Source: Niabella pedocola (GTDB lineage: Bacteria; Bacteroidota; Bacteroidia; Chitinophagales; Chitinophagaceae). From it: a DNA stretch of 64,000 bases. The stretch spans positions 62,001 through 126,000 of the forward strand of contig NZ_JAJNEC010000007.1 of NCBI RefSeq assembly GCF_021044425.1, given 5' to 3'. The notes under the pieces were generated by a model. It saw nothing but the letters and a program-made list of their open reading frames with translations, was not told where the DNA came from and did not search any database. Position 1 is the first letter of the stretch, and the number at the start of each line of letters is the position of its first letter. The position numbers and the translations under genes are program-made. Below are positions 1 through 9,918 of the stretch, piece by piece.

Positions 1-1183
1 ATCCGGTTTAAAAACAATAGGGCTTTTATGGTTGTTGCTGGGCTCCCTTTCTGCAATGGCACAGCGGGAGGCGAGGATCCATGATAAAGCCATCCTCGTA
101 GATGGGCACAATGACGTAACTTCTGCATCCATCGTTCAGGGAAGAGATATTACCGAGCCGCAGCCCGACCGGCATACGGATCTGATCCGCTGGAAAAAAG
201 GCGGACTGGATGTACAGTTCTTTTCCATTTTTACAGGGCCGGTAGCGCATAACCCCAAAGGGGTATACGCCGATGCCAATGACCAGATTGATTCCCTGGA
301 AGCGTTGATCCGCCGTCATCCGCAACAAATGATGCTGGCACAAAGCTACCGGGATATCCAAAAAGGTATAAAACAAAAAAAGCTGGTGGGCCTGATCGGT
401 GTGGAAGGCGGGCATATGATCGAGCATGACCTGGGCAAGCTTGAAGCCCTTCAAAAACGGGGCATGCGCTACCTTACGCTTACCTGGAACAACAGCCACT
501 CCTGGGCCACCAGTGCCATGGACGAAACCCTGCATGCCGACACCTTAACACATAAAGGTCTCACGGATTTTGGAAGATCGGTGGTTAAAAAACTCAACGA
601 GCTGGGCGTGCTGGTAGATCTCTCCCATACCGGCGAACAAACGTTTTACGATGCCATTGCAACCAGTACCCGGCCGGTTATCCTCTCACATAGCTCTGTG
701 TATGCCCTTTGCCCGGTTTTCCGCAATGTAAAAGACGAACAGATAAAAGCGGTTGCAAAGAACGGCGGCGTTATCTGCATCAACTTTTATTCGGGCTTTA
801 TCAGCAAAAAATTTGACGACCGGCTCACCGCCCTGAATACAGCCGCGGAGCAACGTTTTACCGACTCGGTTTTCAAAAGCACCGGCGATGCACAGCAGGC
901 CAGGAAACAATGGCAAGCGTATCAAAAACAGGAAATGGAAAAAGTACGGCCCTCGCTTTCAGATGTTGTGGATCATATCGATTATATTGTAAAAATGGTG
1001 GGTGATGATTATGTAGGTATCGGGGCCGATTTTGATGGCATCGGCTCGGTTCCCGTCGGCCTTGAGGATGTAAGTGCCTATCCCCATATTACCGCCGAAC
1101 TAGTAAAACGCGGTTACACCAAAAAATCGATCCGCAAAATACTGGGTGGAAATGTATTGCGGGTGGTTAAAGCCAGCTTTTAA
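1..1183 (+). CDS. Membrane dipeptidase (peptidase family M19), 5' end outside window
   Basis: Zinc dipeptidase of the renal-dipeptidase family, which cleaves dipeptides (often with a D-residue) in the periplasm or at the cell surface. The reading frame is open from base 2 and the first visible residues (GLKTIGLLWLLLGSLSAMAQ) are a signal peptide, so the true start lies just left of the window; the TTG at 32 is not the start. Metal-site motifs of the family are in order: DGHND (HxD), GVEGGH (bridging Glu), LSHTGEQ and ILSHSS (two His), and GIGADFDG (Asp). Length fits the family. The next gene begins 15 bases after the stop, so they are probably co-transcribed. The family call is firm; the substrate is unknown. 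Confidence 0.93.
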   Translation, partial: SGLKTIGLLWLLLGSLSAMAQREARIHDKAILVDGHNDVTSASIVQGRDITEPQPDRHTDLIRWKKGGLDVQFFSIFTGPVAHNPKGVYADANDQIDSLEALIRRHPQQMMLAQSYRDIQKGIKQKKLVGLIGVEGGHMIEHDLGKLEALQKRGMRYLTLTWNNSHSWATSAMDETLHADTLTHKGLTDFGRSVVKKLNELGVLVDLSHTGEQTFYDAIATSTRPVILSHSSVYALCPVFRNVKDEQIKAVAKNGGVICINFYSGFISKKFDDRLTALNTAAEQRFTDSVFKSTGDAQQARKQWQAYQKQEMEKVRPSLSDVVDHIDYIVKMVGDDYVGIGADFDGIGSVPVGLEDVSAYPHITAELVKRGYTKKSIRKILGGNVLRVVKASF

Positions 1184-1198
1184 CCGGAACACAACAAT

Positions 1199-2137
1199 AT
1201 GAAGAAACAATACCTGCTACTGCTGCTGCTGTTTGCAGGGCATCTATCCGGTGCTCAAAAAACAAGCGTTTACACCTGGGCGCACTACAGCGGCACCATT
1301 GGCAGCTACCCCGTGGAGGTAAAAATAAGATCCACCAAAAATGCCGATTCCGTTTGGGGCGAATATTATTATAAAAAACAGGGAAGCGCAGCGTCCATTT
1401 ATCTCGACGGAACAACAAAAGCCGGCGGCGCACAGCTCCGTGAGCATGCTTATAACCGGCAATTACAAAAGCACGAACAAACCGGTACATTCGTACTCAA
1501 CTCCATCGGCAGCAACATGCTGACCGGTACATGGACCGATATACATGAGCGTACACTACCGGTGCAGTTGAGGCGCATAGAGAACGATTTTATAAATGAG
1601 TTGCAACAATGGGATATCCGGTTACAGCTCTATAAAGGCCAGGTGGAAAACGCCGGTGGTTCCCTGCAAACCTATACCCGGGCAAACAAGCTCATCATTT
1701 ATGATCCGGTAACAAAAAGCACCCGATTGCTGAGTGGTTTTGATGAAGTCTTGTACCATAATTACGGGGAAATAGAACTGGAAGACCTCAACTTTGACAG
1801 GTACCCGGATCTGAAGATTCCCATCTATTTTCCGCAGGCTGTAAAAAATGACGGCGCTTATCTTTATTTTATTTACCATCCCGAACGCCGGCAGTTCGTT
1901 CTTAATAACGCATTAAATGAATTGGGATACCTCGACTTCAATGCTTCAACAAAAGAATTCCGGAAATCCGACGCCGATGGAAGGGGTAACGAAGGTGACG
2001 CCTACTACAAATGGGTGAACAATAAATTTTACATGGTGCGGGAAGTGCGCAGCTATGAGGACAGTCCGCAGGTTTTTTATACGGAATACACGATCCGGAA
2101 CGGGCAATCCATCAAAACAAAAACCTATAAAAAGTAG
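1199..2137 (+). CDS. Secreted XAC2610-like protein of unknown function
   Basis: A 312-residue exported protein. Residues 1-19 are a signal peptide (MKKQYLLLLLLFAGHLSGAQ). The rest is beta-rich, without transmembrane segments. The middle region has an EIELEDLNFDRYPDLKI stretch, typical of the calcium-binding-like repeat of XAC2610/VCBS-related proteins: an acidic loop followed by a short strand. It starts 15 bases after the dipeptidase stop and is probably in the same operon. I do not recognise a defined function; 'XAC2610-related' is a resemblance, not an assignment. Confidence 0.6.
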   Translation: MKKQYLLLLLLFAGHLSGAQKTSVYTWAHYSGTIGSYPVEVKIRSTKNADSVWGEYYYKKQGSAASIYLDGTTKAGGAQLREHAYNRQLQKHEQTGTFVLNSIGSNMLTGTWTDIHERTLPVQLRRIENDFINELQQWDIRLQLYKGQVENAGGSLQTYTRANKLIIYDPVTKSTRLLSGFDEVLYHNYGEIELEDLNFDRYPDLKIPIYFPQAVKNDGAYLYFIYHPERRQFVLNNALNELGYLDFNASTKEFRKSDADGRGNEGDAYYKWVNNKFYMVREVRSYEDSPQVFYTEYTIRNGQSIKTKTYKK

Positions 2138-2363
2138 CCCCCATGTTGCGATCTTTATGGAACCTTGCGCACTCGCGGTTATTATAAAACGTAAGGGACG
2201 CAACAGATCGCCAGGAACGGTTGCACCGACGCTCCGCCATATCGTCGCGTGAACAAAAGAAGATCCATACGCCGTTTGCGTTGAAGAAATCTGCACTGCG
2301 CTATTAGAGATTCAGACTGCAACAACCGGACAGGTGGCTATCTTTACACCACTGAATAACATT

Positions 2364-4046
2364 ATGATGAAAATGAATATCTTTCTGTTGGTTGCCGTAT
2401 TAACAGGTACACATATGCGGGGAAATGCCCAGGTAACCTTTACAGACAACCCGGTTTACAAGATCACCTATGGGTCCAGCTTTAATGGCAAAACCCCTGA
2501 ACGGCAAAATAAGGTCTGGGTATTTGCGGGTCCCCGGCAAACCCTGCTTACCACGGAAAAAGATTTCAGCGGAACAACCTCCTATCCCTTTGAGCTTTCG
2601 GTGATCGACCGCATGGCCAACCGGCAGGAACTCTATGCGTTTCTCAATGACCGCGAAACCATTACGTCTTCCGATACCGCATTGCGTACCCAGCGTTTCG
2701 AATTACTGGAGGAAACCAAAGAAATACTGGGGTATCGCTGTAAAAAAGCCAAGACGGTGGTTAACTCCAATACCATCGAACTATGGTACACCGATCAGCT
2801 TCCGGTAAAAGGCGCGCCCTCTGTTCTGGGGCAAAACCTGGGCCTGGTACTGGAGCAGGTGCGTAACGGCAATAATGTGGTACGGGCCGAAAAAATTGAA
2901 AAGCAACAAATGTCCCGTCCGGCCTTTATGACGCGGCCCACTTTGCAAACGGACCTTCTGAGCTACCGTGATGCCATCTGGAACAGCCGGTTTACAACCA
3001 TCCCCCTGTTTACCAACCAGGTGATCAACTTCTCCGACACCAGCCGGTCTGCCGGCGATGTACTACGTTTTGCCAACGGCACCATCGTCGTAAAAAAAAT
3101 AAAAATACCGGTACTGGATAGCAGCAGCACGCTTTTCCTCGACCTCCGGGAACAATCGAATGGCGATGCATACGACCGCACCGGCACGGTGTTTCTCATT
3201 CCAACCGATACCAAACAATCCTTCCTGGACGGACTGAAGAACGGGGCCAAAACCCTTCCGGCTTATACCAATGGCAATGGCAAAACCTACCAGGGAGTGG
3301 CTGCCACCCCGGATTATACGCCGCCGCTGGAGCTGATGCGTTTTTTCACACCTTTCGGGGTAAAGCAATTCAACCACATCCAGCTCAAAGGAAAACAATG
3401 GCAGGAAGCCGTTCCCTACCGGCAGGATATTACCGACTTTGCCGCCGCGCTCAATAACAGGGAAGTATATATCGGTGTATTTATTGGTAATTATGATAAA
3501 GGCGGGCATAAAATCACGGCCAATCTTACGATTCACCGGGGCGGGCCCGACAAGCCGAAGCAAACCATCCTGCCGCTCTTTAATACCCTTAATATTATGG
3601 AAATGGCCGGGCAGGATTATGCCACCATGTTCGACAACGAAAACGGGCTGACCGTTCATTTCCGCATCGATCATCCCCTGGACAATGCCTATTTGCTGTA
3701 TACCACCACGGGGCATGGCGGCTGGGGAAATGGAGATGAATTTGTGCCCAAAAAAAATACGATCCTGCTCAATCAGAAGGTCATCTTTGACCTGGTGCCC
3801 TGGCGGCAGGACTGCGGCTCTTACCGGCTGTACAATCCCGCATCCGGTAATTTTAACAGCGGCCTTTCGTCTTCCGATCTGAGCCGTTCCAACTGGTGCC
3901 CCGGAACCGTAACCAATCCCTTCCGCATCAGCCTGGGCCGGCTGGAGGCAGGAGCCTATACCCTTCAGGTAAAAATTCCACAGGGGAAACCGGAAGGGTC
4001 CAGCTTCAGCGCCTGGAATGTTTCAGGCGTTTTGGTAGCTGACTAA
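2364..4046 (+). CDS. PNGase F-like secreted protein with GLPGLI-type N-terminal region
   Basis: Start set at ATG 2364 (MMKMNIFLLVAVLTG...), which gives a clean signal peptide; a GTG at 2334 would only add unstructured residues. The N-terminal third resembles the GLPGLI family (ILGYRCKKAKT, then ELWYTDQLP and GLVLEQV). The C-terminal half resembles peptide-N-glycosidase F, an enzyme that releases N-glycans from asparagine: GDAYDRTGTV matches the PNGase F segment carrying catalytic Asp60, FFTPFG matches the domain junction, and GWGNGDEF and SNWCPG match the C-terminal jelly roll including Glu206. The counterpart of Glu118 is not evident. Activity may therefore be altered or lost. The gene stands before an efflux operon, with about 100 bases between them. 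Confidence 0.68.
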   Translation: MMKMNIFLLVAVLTGTHMRGNAQVTFTDNPVYKITYGSSFNGKTPERQNKVWVFAGPRQTLLTTEKDFSGTTSYPFELSVIDRMANRQELYAFLNDRETITSSDTALRTQRFELLEETKEILGYRCKKAKTVVNSNTIELWYTDQLPVKGAPSVLGQNLGLVLEQVRNGNNVVRAEKIEKQQMSRPAFMTRPTLQTDLLSYRDAIWNSRFTTIPLFTNQVINFSDTSRSAGDVLRFANGTIVVKKIKIPVLDSSSTLFLDLREQSNGDAYDRTGTVFLIPTDTKQSFLDGLKNGAKTLPAYTNGNGKTYQGVAATPDYTPPLELMRFFTPFGVKQFNHIQLKGKQWQEAVPYRQDITDFAAALNNREVYIGVFIGNYDKGGHKITANLTIHRGGPDKPKQTILPLFNTLNIMEMAGQDYATMFDNENGLTVHFRIDHPLDNAYLLYTTTGHGGWGNGDEFVPKKNTILLNQKVIFDLVPWRQDCGSYRLYNPASGNFNSGLSSSDLSRSNWCPGTVTNPFRISLGRLEAGAYTLQVKIPQGKPEGSSFSAWNVSGVLVAD

Positions 4047-4151
4047 TGCTTTAAAACGGAAAAACTCGCAATTTTACGCAAGATTTTCGCAGTAAAAGAG
4101 TCTTATATCTATTTATACCGAATATTCATTATACAATTAAAAAACATTCAT

Positions 4152-5201
4152 TTGAACCGGATTTCAACGCCCTTACTCCTGCTGCTGACGCTATTGAGTA
4201 CCCTGGCCTGCCATGAAAAGAAGGCCGCCCCTGCCGGTCAGAAAAAAGGCACCGCCAAAGTAGATGCTTTTATTGTAACTTCAGAATCCTTCGCTGAAAA
4301 TATTGAAACACCCGGCACCATCGTTGCCAATGAAGTAACAGAAATTCATCCCGAAGTATCCGGCCGGGTAACCCAGCTCAACATCCGTGAAGGTCAGTTT
4401 GTATCGCAGGGTACGGTATTGGCAAAGATCTATGACGGAGACCTGCAGGCACAGTTAAAAAAGCTGGAAGCGCAGCTTAATATTGCCAAAGTAAACGAAG
4501 ACCGGGCCCGGCAGCTGGTAAATATACAGGGGATCAGCAAACAGGATTACGACAACAGCCTGCTTACCATGCAGAATATCCAGGCAGATATTGCTTTGAT
4601 CCGCACCGAAATTTCCCGTACTGTGGTCCGGGCGCCGTTTAACGGTAAAATGGGATTAAAGGCCATCAGCATCGGGGCCTATGTAACCCCCGCCACCGTT
4701 ATTGCCACCATCAACCAAACCAGCACCCTGAAGATCGATTTTGTAGTACCCGAAAAATACACATCTAAAATAGTCTCCGGACAAATCGTAAATTTTACCG
4801 TAGAAGGCAACCAGACCAATTATACCGCAAGAGTAATGGCTACCGAATCCAATGTGGCGGTTACCAACCGGAGCCTGACCGTGAGAGGAACCGTAACCGG
4901 GAATACACAAGGCCTGATACCCGGGGCCTTTGCCAAAGTAAAGATCAGTTTCGCTCCAAAAAGCGATGCCCTTTTTATTCCTACACAATCCATATTACCC
5001 ACCGCCCGCGGAAAACAGGTGATCCTGGTTAGCAACAGCAAAGCCCTTTTTTCAGATGTAGAAACCGGCAGCAGGGATTCTGCACGGGTAGAGATCATCA
5101 AAGGGCTGAAACCGGGTGACACCATTCTCGTAACCGGGGTAATGGCCACAAAGCCGAATGCGAAAGTGAGCATAAATAAAATCGTTAACGGAAAAAGATG
5201 A
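4152..5201 (+). CDS. RND efflux periplasmic adaptor (membrane fusion protein)
   Basis: Adaptor subunit linking an inner-membrane RND pump to an outer-membrane channel. It begins at TTG 4152 with a lipoprotein-like signal (LLSTLACHEK, Cys about 20). Domain order is that of HlyD/AcrA adaptors: a beta-barrel strand and lipoyl half-motif (EIHPEVSGRVTQLNIREGQFVSQGTVLAKI), a helical hairpin (QAQLKKLEAQLNIAK ... DYDNSLL), a second lipoyl half (VVRAPFNGKMGLKAISIGAYVTPA), then the beta-barrel and membrane-proximal domains. The 349-residue length is normal. It is the first gene of a three-gene efflux operon; the pump gene follows 25 bases downstream. Substrate unknown. Confidence 0.93.
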   Translation: MNRISTPLLLLLTLLSTLACHEKKAAPAGQKKGTAKVDAFIVTSESFAENIETPGTIVANEVTEIHPEVSGRVTQLNIREGQFVSQGTVLAKIYDGDLQAQLKKLEAQLNIAKVNEDRARQLVNIQGISKQDYDNSLLTMQNIQADIALIRTEISRTVVRAPFNGKMGLKAISIGAYVTPATVIATINQTSTLKIDFVVPEKYTSKIVSGQIVNFTVEGNQTNYTARVMATESNVAVTNRSLTVRGTVTGNTQGLIPGAFAKVKISFAPKSDALFIPTQSILPTARGKQVILVSNSKALFSDVETGSRDSARVEIIKGLKPGDTILVTGVMATKPNAKVSINKIVNGKR

Positions 5202-5226
5202 TGGCATACCATCCAATACTTTATTG

Positions 5227-8200
5227 ATGAATATTTCTGAGCTAAGTTTGAGAAGGCCGGTACTGGCCATTGTGATGAACGTAGTGATCATCGTATTTGG
5301 TTTCATCGGCTTTAAGTTCCTGGGGGTACGCGATTACCCGGCCATCGATCCGCCCAATATCAGTGTGCGCACCACCTACCCGGGGGCTAATGCCGATATC
5401 GTCGAAAGCCAGATCACGGAACCACTGGAAGATGCCATCAACGGTATTGCCGGTATCCGGAACATTACCTCCAGCAGCAGCAACGGGAGCAGCAATATCA
5501 ACGTGGAATTTGAAGTAGGCGCCAACCTGGAAGCCGCGGCAAATGATGTCCGGGATAAGGTTTCTGCGGCTCAACGCCAGCTTCCGCCAGATCTGGAAGA
5601 GCCCTCCGCCGTTACCAAGGCAGATGCCAGTGCTGAGCCCATTCTTTCCATGACTGTACAAAGCAATACCAAAAACCCGCTGGAGCTTACAGAATATGCC
5701 ACCAACAATCTGGTAGACCGGCTGCAAACCATACCCGGCGTTAGCAGTATTGATACCTGGGGAGAAAAGCGTTTTGCAATGCGGCTTTGGCTCGATCCCA
5801 ATAAAATGGCCGCCTTCAACATCACCGCCGCCGATATTCAGTCGGCCCTGCAACGGGAAAATATCGAATTGCCTTCCGGGAAGCTGACCGGTGAAAATAC
5901 CGAACTCACCATCCGTACGTTTGGGCGGCTGGATACAGAAGAGGAATTTGAGAATATCATTATTAAAAATGTGGGGGGTGCCGATATACGGGTTAAAGAT
6001 GTAGCCAACGTGGTGCTTGGGCCAGAAAACGAAGAATCGGCATTAAAGGAAAGTGCCATTCCCATGATCGCACTGGCCATCATTCCCCAGCCCGGCGCCA
6101 ACTATGTTTCTATTTCAAATGAATTTTACAAACGACTGGAAACCATCAAGAAAGAAGTACCTAATGATATTAAACTCAACATCGCCCTCGATCAAACCCA
6201 GTACATTAAAAAGTCGATCACCGAAGTAGAAGAAACCTTGTTTATTGCCATTGGCCTGGTAGTGATCATCATTTATCTTTTCTTCCGCGACTGGATCCTG
6301 TCCATTCGTCCGCTTATCGATATCCCGGTTTCCCTGATCGGCGCCTTCTTTATTATGTATGTAATGGGTTATACCATCAACGTATTATCGCTGCTGGCCA
6401 TCGTACTGGCAACCGGGCTGGTGGTGGATGACGGGATCGTGGTTACTGAAAACATTTTTAAGAAGCTGGAACAAGGTATGAGCAAACGGAAAGCCGCGCT
6501 GGAGGGCTCCAAAGAGATCTACTTTGCGGTGATCGCCACTTCGATCACCCTTGCGGTTGTTTTCCTGCCAATCATTTTCCTTCAGGGATTTGTGGGCAGC
6601 CTGTTCCGCGAGTTCGGGATCGTAGTTGCCGGTGCCGTATTGATCTCCGCCTTTGTGTCGCTTACCCTTACACCGGTGCTAAACGTATTTCTTTCAAAAA
6701 AAGATGTACACAAGCATTCCTGGTTTTATAACAAGACCGAACCTTTTTTCCGGGGCATGGAACAACAGTATGAGCGGTCGCTAAAAGCATTCATGAAAGT
6801 GCGGTGGGTATCCTGGGTGATCCTTCTCGCCTGCCTTGGCATCATCCTGGTAATCGGCCGCAACATACAATCGGAGCTTGCCCCCATGGAAGACAAGAGC
6901 CAGTTCCGGTTAAACCTTACCGCACCGGAGGGCACTTCCTTTTATGCCATGGATGACTATGTAAACAAGGTATCCCAGTTCCTCATCGATTCTGTTCCGG
7001 AAAAAGAGATCGTGCTTTCGATCACCGGATCGCGTATGAGCGGAAGCGCTAACTCGGGAATGGTGCGGGTACGGTTGGTACCGCCCAATGAACGGAGCCG
7101 GTCTCAAAAGGAGATCGTGGACTATGTGAACCGGCATGTTTCCAAATATACGGAGGCCCGCGCTTTTGCCATCCAGGATCAAACCATCCAGGTGAACCGT
7201 CGTGGCGGGCAGGATGTACAGTTTGTGATCCAGAACAATGACTTTGAAAAGCTTTCTGAAATATTACCGAAATTCCTGGAGGAATGTAACAAAAGCGATA
7301 TCCTGCAGCAGGTGGATGCCGACCTCAAATTTAATAAACCGGAGTTGCGGGTACATGTGGACCGCTTAAAAGCAGCGCAGCTGGGTATAACGGTAAGCGA
7401 CGTATCACAGGCCCTGCAAACCGCGTACAGTAACCAGCGGCTCGGTTATTTTACACGGAGCGGCAAGCAATACCAGGTGATGGCACAGGTAGACCGCATC
7501 AACCGGGATGACCCCAATGATCTGAAAAAAATATTTGTGCGCAACAACCAGGGACAACTGATCAGCCTGGATAATATCACCAACGCGGTAGAGTCTACCA
7601 CCCCGCCTACTATTTATCACTTCAACCGGTATAAATCAGCAACGATATCTGCCGGCTTAACCGAAGGCCATACCGTAGGCGACGGGGTTAAAGAAATGAA
7701 CCGGATCGCAAAAGAAGTACTGGACGAATCGTTCACCAGCTCACTGAGCGGCTCGGCCCGCGACTTTGCAGAAAGCAGCAGCAATACCAGCTTTGCCTTT
7801 TTACTGGCGCTGGGCCTTATTTTCCTGATCCTGGCTGCCCAGTTCGAAAGCTTTGTGGATCCCTTTATTATTATGATTACCGTACCGCTGGCACTGGCGG
7901 GCGCCCTGCTCTCGCTCTGGATCTTTGGTCATACCCTCAACATCTTCTCCGAAATCGGGATGATCATGCTCATTGGGTTGGTAACCAAGAACGGGATCCT
8001 GATCGTGGAGTTTGCCAACCAGAGCAGGAAGAAAAATATGGGCAAAACCGAGGCCGTGATTTTTGCAGCAGGTCAGCGTTTAAGGCCCATCCTCATGACG
8101 AGCATGACCATGGCCCTGGGTGCATTGCCCATTGCCCTGTCCCTGGGAGCCGCAGCCACCAGCCGCATACCGCTGGGTATTGTGATTGTAGGTGGGATCA

Positions 8201-8322
8201 TTTTTTCACTGGTGCTTACCCTGTATGTGATTCCTGCTATTTACAGTTATCTTTCTTCCAATAAAAAGAATAAAGAATTTGATGAAATGTTGCGGCTGGA
8301 AGATGCGAACGCTTCATCATAA
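5227..8322 (+). CDS. RND multidrug efflux permease (HAE1/AcrB family)
   Basis: Inner-membrane proton-driven pump of 1031 residues, normal for the family. ATG 5227 is preferred over TTG 5224. Residues 1-30 form TM1 (RRPVLAIVMNVVIIVFGF). The proton-relay aspartates of TM4 are visible in ATGLVVDDGIVVTEN, and the TM10 lysine in GLVTKNGILIVEFAN. The periplasmic porter sequences TYPGANADIVESQITEPLEDAINGI and QPGAN are typical. There are twelve predicted TM helices in two halves. It sits between the adaptor and the TolC-like gene, so it should form a tripartite exporter. Nothing in the sequence shows the substrate. Confidence 0.96.
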   Translation: MNISELSLRRPVLAIVMNVVIIVFGFIGFKFLGVRDYPAIDPPNISVRTTYPGANADIVESQITEPLEDAINGIAGIRNITSSSSNGSSNINVEFEVGANLEAAANDVRDKVSAAQRQLPPDLEEPSAVTKADASAEPILSMTVQSNTKNPLELTEYATNNLVDRLQTIPGVSSIDTWGEKRFAMRLWLDPNKMAAFNITAADIQSALQRENIELPSGKLTGENTELTIRTFGRLDTEEEFENIIIKNVGGADIRVKDVANVVLGPENEESALKESAIPMIALAIIPQPGANYVSISNEFYKRLETIKKEVPNDIKLNIALDQTQYIKKSITEVEETLFIAIGLVVIIIYLFFRDWILSIRPLIDIPVSLIGAFFIMYVMGYTINVLSLLAIVLATGLVVDDGIVVTENIFKKLEQGMSKRKAALEGSKEIYFAVIATSITLAVVFLPIIFLQGFVGSLFREFGIVVAGAVLISAFVSLTLTPVLNVFLSKKDVHKHSWFYNKTEPFFRGMEQQYERSLKAFMKVRWVSWVILLACLGIILVIGRNIQSELAPMEDKSQFRLNLTAPEGTSFYAMDDYVNKVSQFLIDSVPEKEIVLSITGSRMSGSANSGMVRVRLVPPNERSRSQKEIVDYVNRHVSKYTEARAFAIQDQTIQVNRRGGQDVQFVIQNNDFEKLSEILPKFLEECNKSDILQQVDADLKFNKPELRVHVDRLKAAQLGITVSDVSQALQTAYSNQRLGYFTRSGKQYQVMAQVDRINRDDPNDLKKIFVRNNQGQLISLDNITNAVESTTPPTIYHFNRYKSATISAGLTEGHTVGDGVKEMNRIAKEVLDESFTSSLSGSARDFAESSSNTSFAFLLALGLIFLILAAQFESFVDPFIIMITVPLALAGALLSLWIFGHTLNIFSEIGMIMLIGLVTKNGILIVEFANQSRKKNMGKTEAVIFAAGQRLRPILMTSMTMALGALPIALSLGAAATSRIPLGIVIVGGIIFSLVLTLYVIPAIYSYLSSNKKNKEFDEMLRLEDANASS

Positions 8323-8325
8323 GGG

Positions 8326-8352
8326 GTTGTGCGAAGCTACCGCCCGCACAAC
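8326..8352 (+). other. Intercistronic hairpin in the efflux operon
   Basis: Perfect 8-bp inverted repeat GTTGTGCG / CGCACAAC with an 11-base loop, immediately after the pump stop codon and 18 bases before the channel gene. No T-run follows, so it is more likely an mRNA processing or stability element, or a weak attenuator, than a full terminator. Confidence 0.4.
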
Positions 8353-8370
8353 GATAAAATGCTTTAATAA

Positions 8371-9708
8371 ATGATCAACTATTTTTATAAATTACGGCCG
8401 CTGTTCTTCATCGTTTTGATGCTGACACTTTCCGGGCAGCTCCGTGCGCAGCGGCTACTCACGCTGGAAGAAGCCATCGCTACCGCCCTGCTCAATAATT
8501 ACCAGATACAATTATCGAAAAATGATTCTACCATCGCGGCCATTGACTACAGCTACCGCAATATGGTGTTCCTGCCCAGTATCAACGGCAATGCCGGACT
8601 TACGAATACCAACAACAACCAGAAGCAAACTCTGGCTGATGGTACGGAGCGGAAATCCAGCAATCTCCGGAGCAATAATGTGCAGGCCAACGTTTCGCTA
8701 AACTGGGTATTGTTTGACGGGTTAAAGATGTTTGCCACACGCGACAAAGCGGCATCCCTGCTGGAAGCCGGTGTATACACCATAAAAGAGCAGATCGTGA
8801 ATACCATTGCCTCGGTAATTGCGAACTATTATGCTATTGCCAGGGGTAAACAGCAAATTGAAGCTACGGATGTACAAATAAAGCTGAATGAAGAACGGGC
8901 AAAACTGGCGCAGAACAAATTGGATATCGGCACCGGTGCCAAACCGGATGTACTGCAAAGCAAGGTAGACCTGAATGGCCAGAAATCCTTACGGATGCAA
9001 CAGGAAGTACAGGTTGCACAACTAAAGGAACAGCTGGCCCAGGCGATGAACAGCCAGATCAGTGGCGCGGCGTTCGATATTCCCGATACCATCCCGCTCA
9101 ATTACGAGCTAGCCCTCGGGAATATCCTCGAAGGAATTGAACAAAGCAATCCATCCCTGCAACTGGCGAGAACCCGTATCCAGATCGCACAATACACGGT
9201 TAAGGAAAGCAAGGCGGGGCTGTACCCTACCCTTTCGTTCAACTCCATGTACAATTTTACACGAACAGAAAACAAGAAGGTCATCAATCCGTTCTCTACC
9301 TTGTTTAACCAAAGCCATGGTTATAATTACGGGTTAACGGCCACCATTCCCATCTTCAATCAACTGCTGGCCAGGAGGGATATCCGGCAAAGCCAGTGGG
9401 GCTTAAAAATGGAGGAGTTAAACTACGATAACCAGCGTTCCCTGCTCAATCTGAATGTGCTCAACTCCTATAAGAACTATGACCAGCAAAAACGTGCGCT
9501 GAAACTGGAGGAGGAAAATATTGAACTGGCCCGGGAAAATGTAGCAATTGTTTTCCAGACCTACAAGCTGGGGATGGCTACACTGGTGCAGTTGCGGGAA
9601 GCGCAGCTCAGCCTGGCCCAGGCTTACGACCGATTGATTGAAGCACGGTACAATACCAAGCTTTCAGAAACAGAGTTGATGCGGCTGAAAGGCGCGTTGG
9701 TGAAATGA
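8371..9708 (+). CDS. TolC family outer-membrane efflux channel
   Basis: Outer-membrane channel component of the tripartite exporter. Signal peptide MINYFYKLRPLFFIVLMLTLSGQLRAQ, then the family opening LTLEEAIATALLNNYQIQLSK. Two long alpha-helical repeats with coiled-coil character follow (residues about 130-230 and 350-440), including NIELARENVAIVFQTYKLGMATLVQLREAQLSLAQAY-type sequence, the usual second-repeat signature. Its 445 residues are typical. It is the last gene of the efflux operon and is followed by a repetitive intergenic stretch. Confidence 0.94.
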   Translation: MINYFYKLRPLFFIVLMLTLSGQLRAQRLLTLEEAIATALLNNYQIQLSKNDSTIAAIDYSYRNMVFLPSINGNAGLTNTNNNQKQTLADGTERKSSNLRSNNVQANVSLNWVLFDGLKMFATRDKAASLLEAGVYTIKEQIVNTIASVIANYYAIARGKQQIEATDVQIKLNEERAKLAQNKLDIGTGAKPDVLQSKVDLNGQKSLRMQQEVQVAQLKEQLAQAMNSQISGAAFDIPDTIPLNYELALGNILEGIEQSNPSLQLARTRIQIAQYTVKESKAGLYPTLSFNSMYNFTRTENKKVINPFSTLFNQSHGYNYGLTATIPIFNQLLARRDIRQSQWGLKMEELNYDNQRSLLNLNVLNSYKNYDQQKRALKLEEENIELARENVAIVFQTYKLGMATLVQLREAQLSLAQAYDRLIEARYNTKLSETELMRLKGALVK

Positions 9709-9912
9709 GCGGCGAGATTCGAGCATCCGGAATCCAGATGCGAGCATCCGGCGGTCAGACGCCAGATCCCGGGGATTGCAGTAACAGCAGTCAGCCATCA
9801 GCAGTCAGCTGAAAACTGATCACTAATGGCTGATAACTAAACTGACTGCCAACATCCCGAATCTCAATTCTGGATTCTGAATTCTCAAATCTCAATTCTC
9901 ATATCTGAATGC
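9709..9912. repeat. Intergenic low-complexity and dispersed repeat sequence
   Basis: No gene. The stretch holds repeated words (CGAGCATCCGG twice; ATCTCAATTCT and close variants several times) and a run of CAGTCAGCCATCAGCAGTCAGCTG / GCTGATAACTAAACTGACTG type sequence that can fold back on itself. Related CAGCTATTAG/GCTGATAG words recur at 20,560-20,610 and 52,092-52,190. It lies between convergent genes, so it may also serve as a transcription end. Confidence 0.55.
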
Positions 9913-9918
9913 TCAAAC

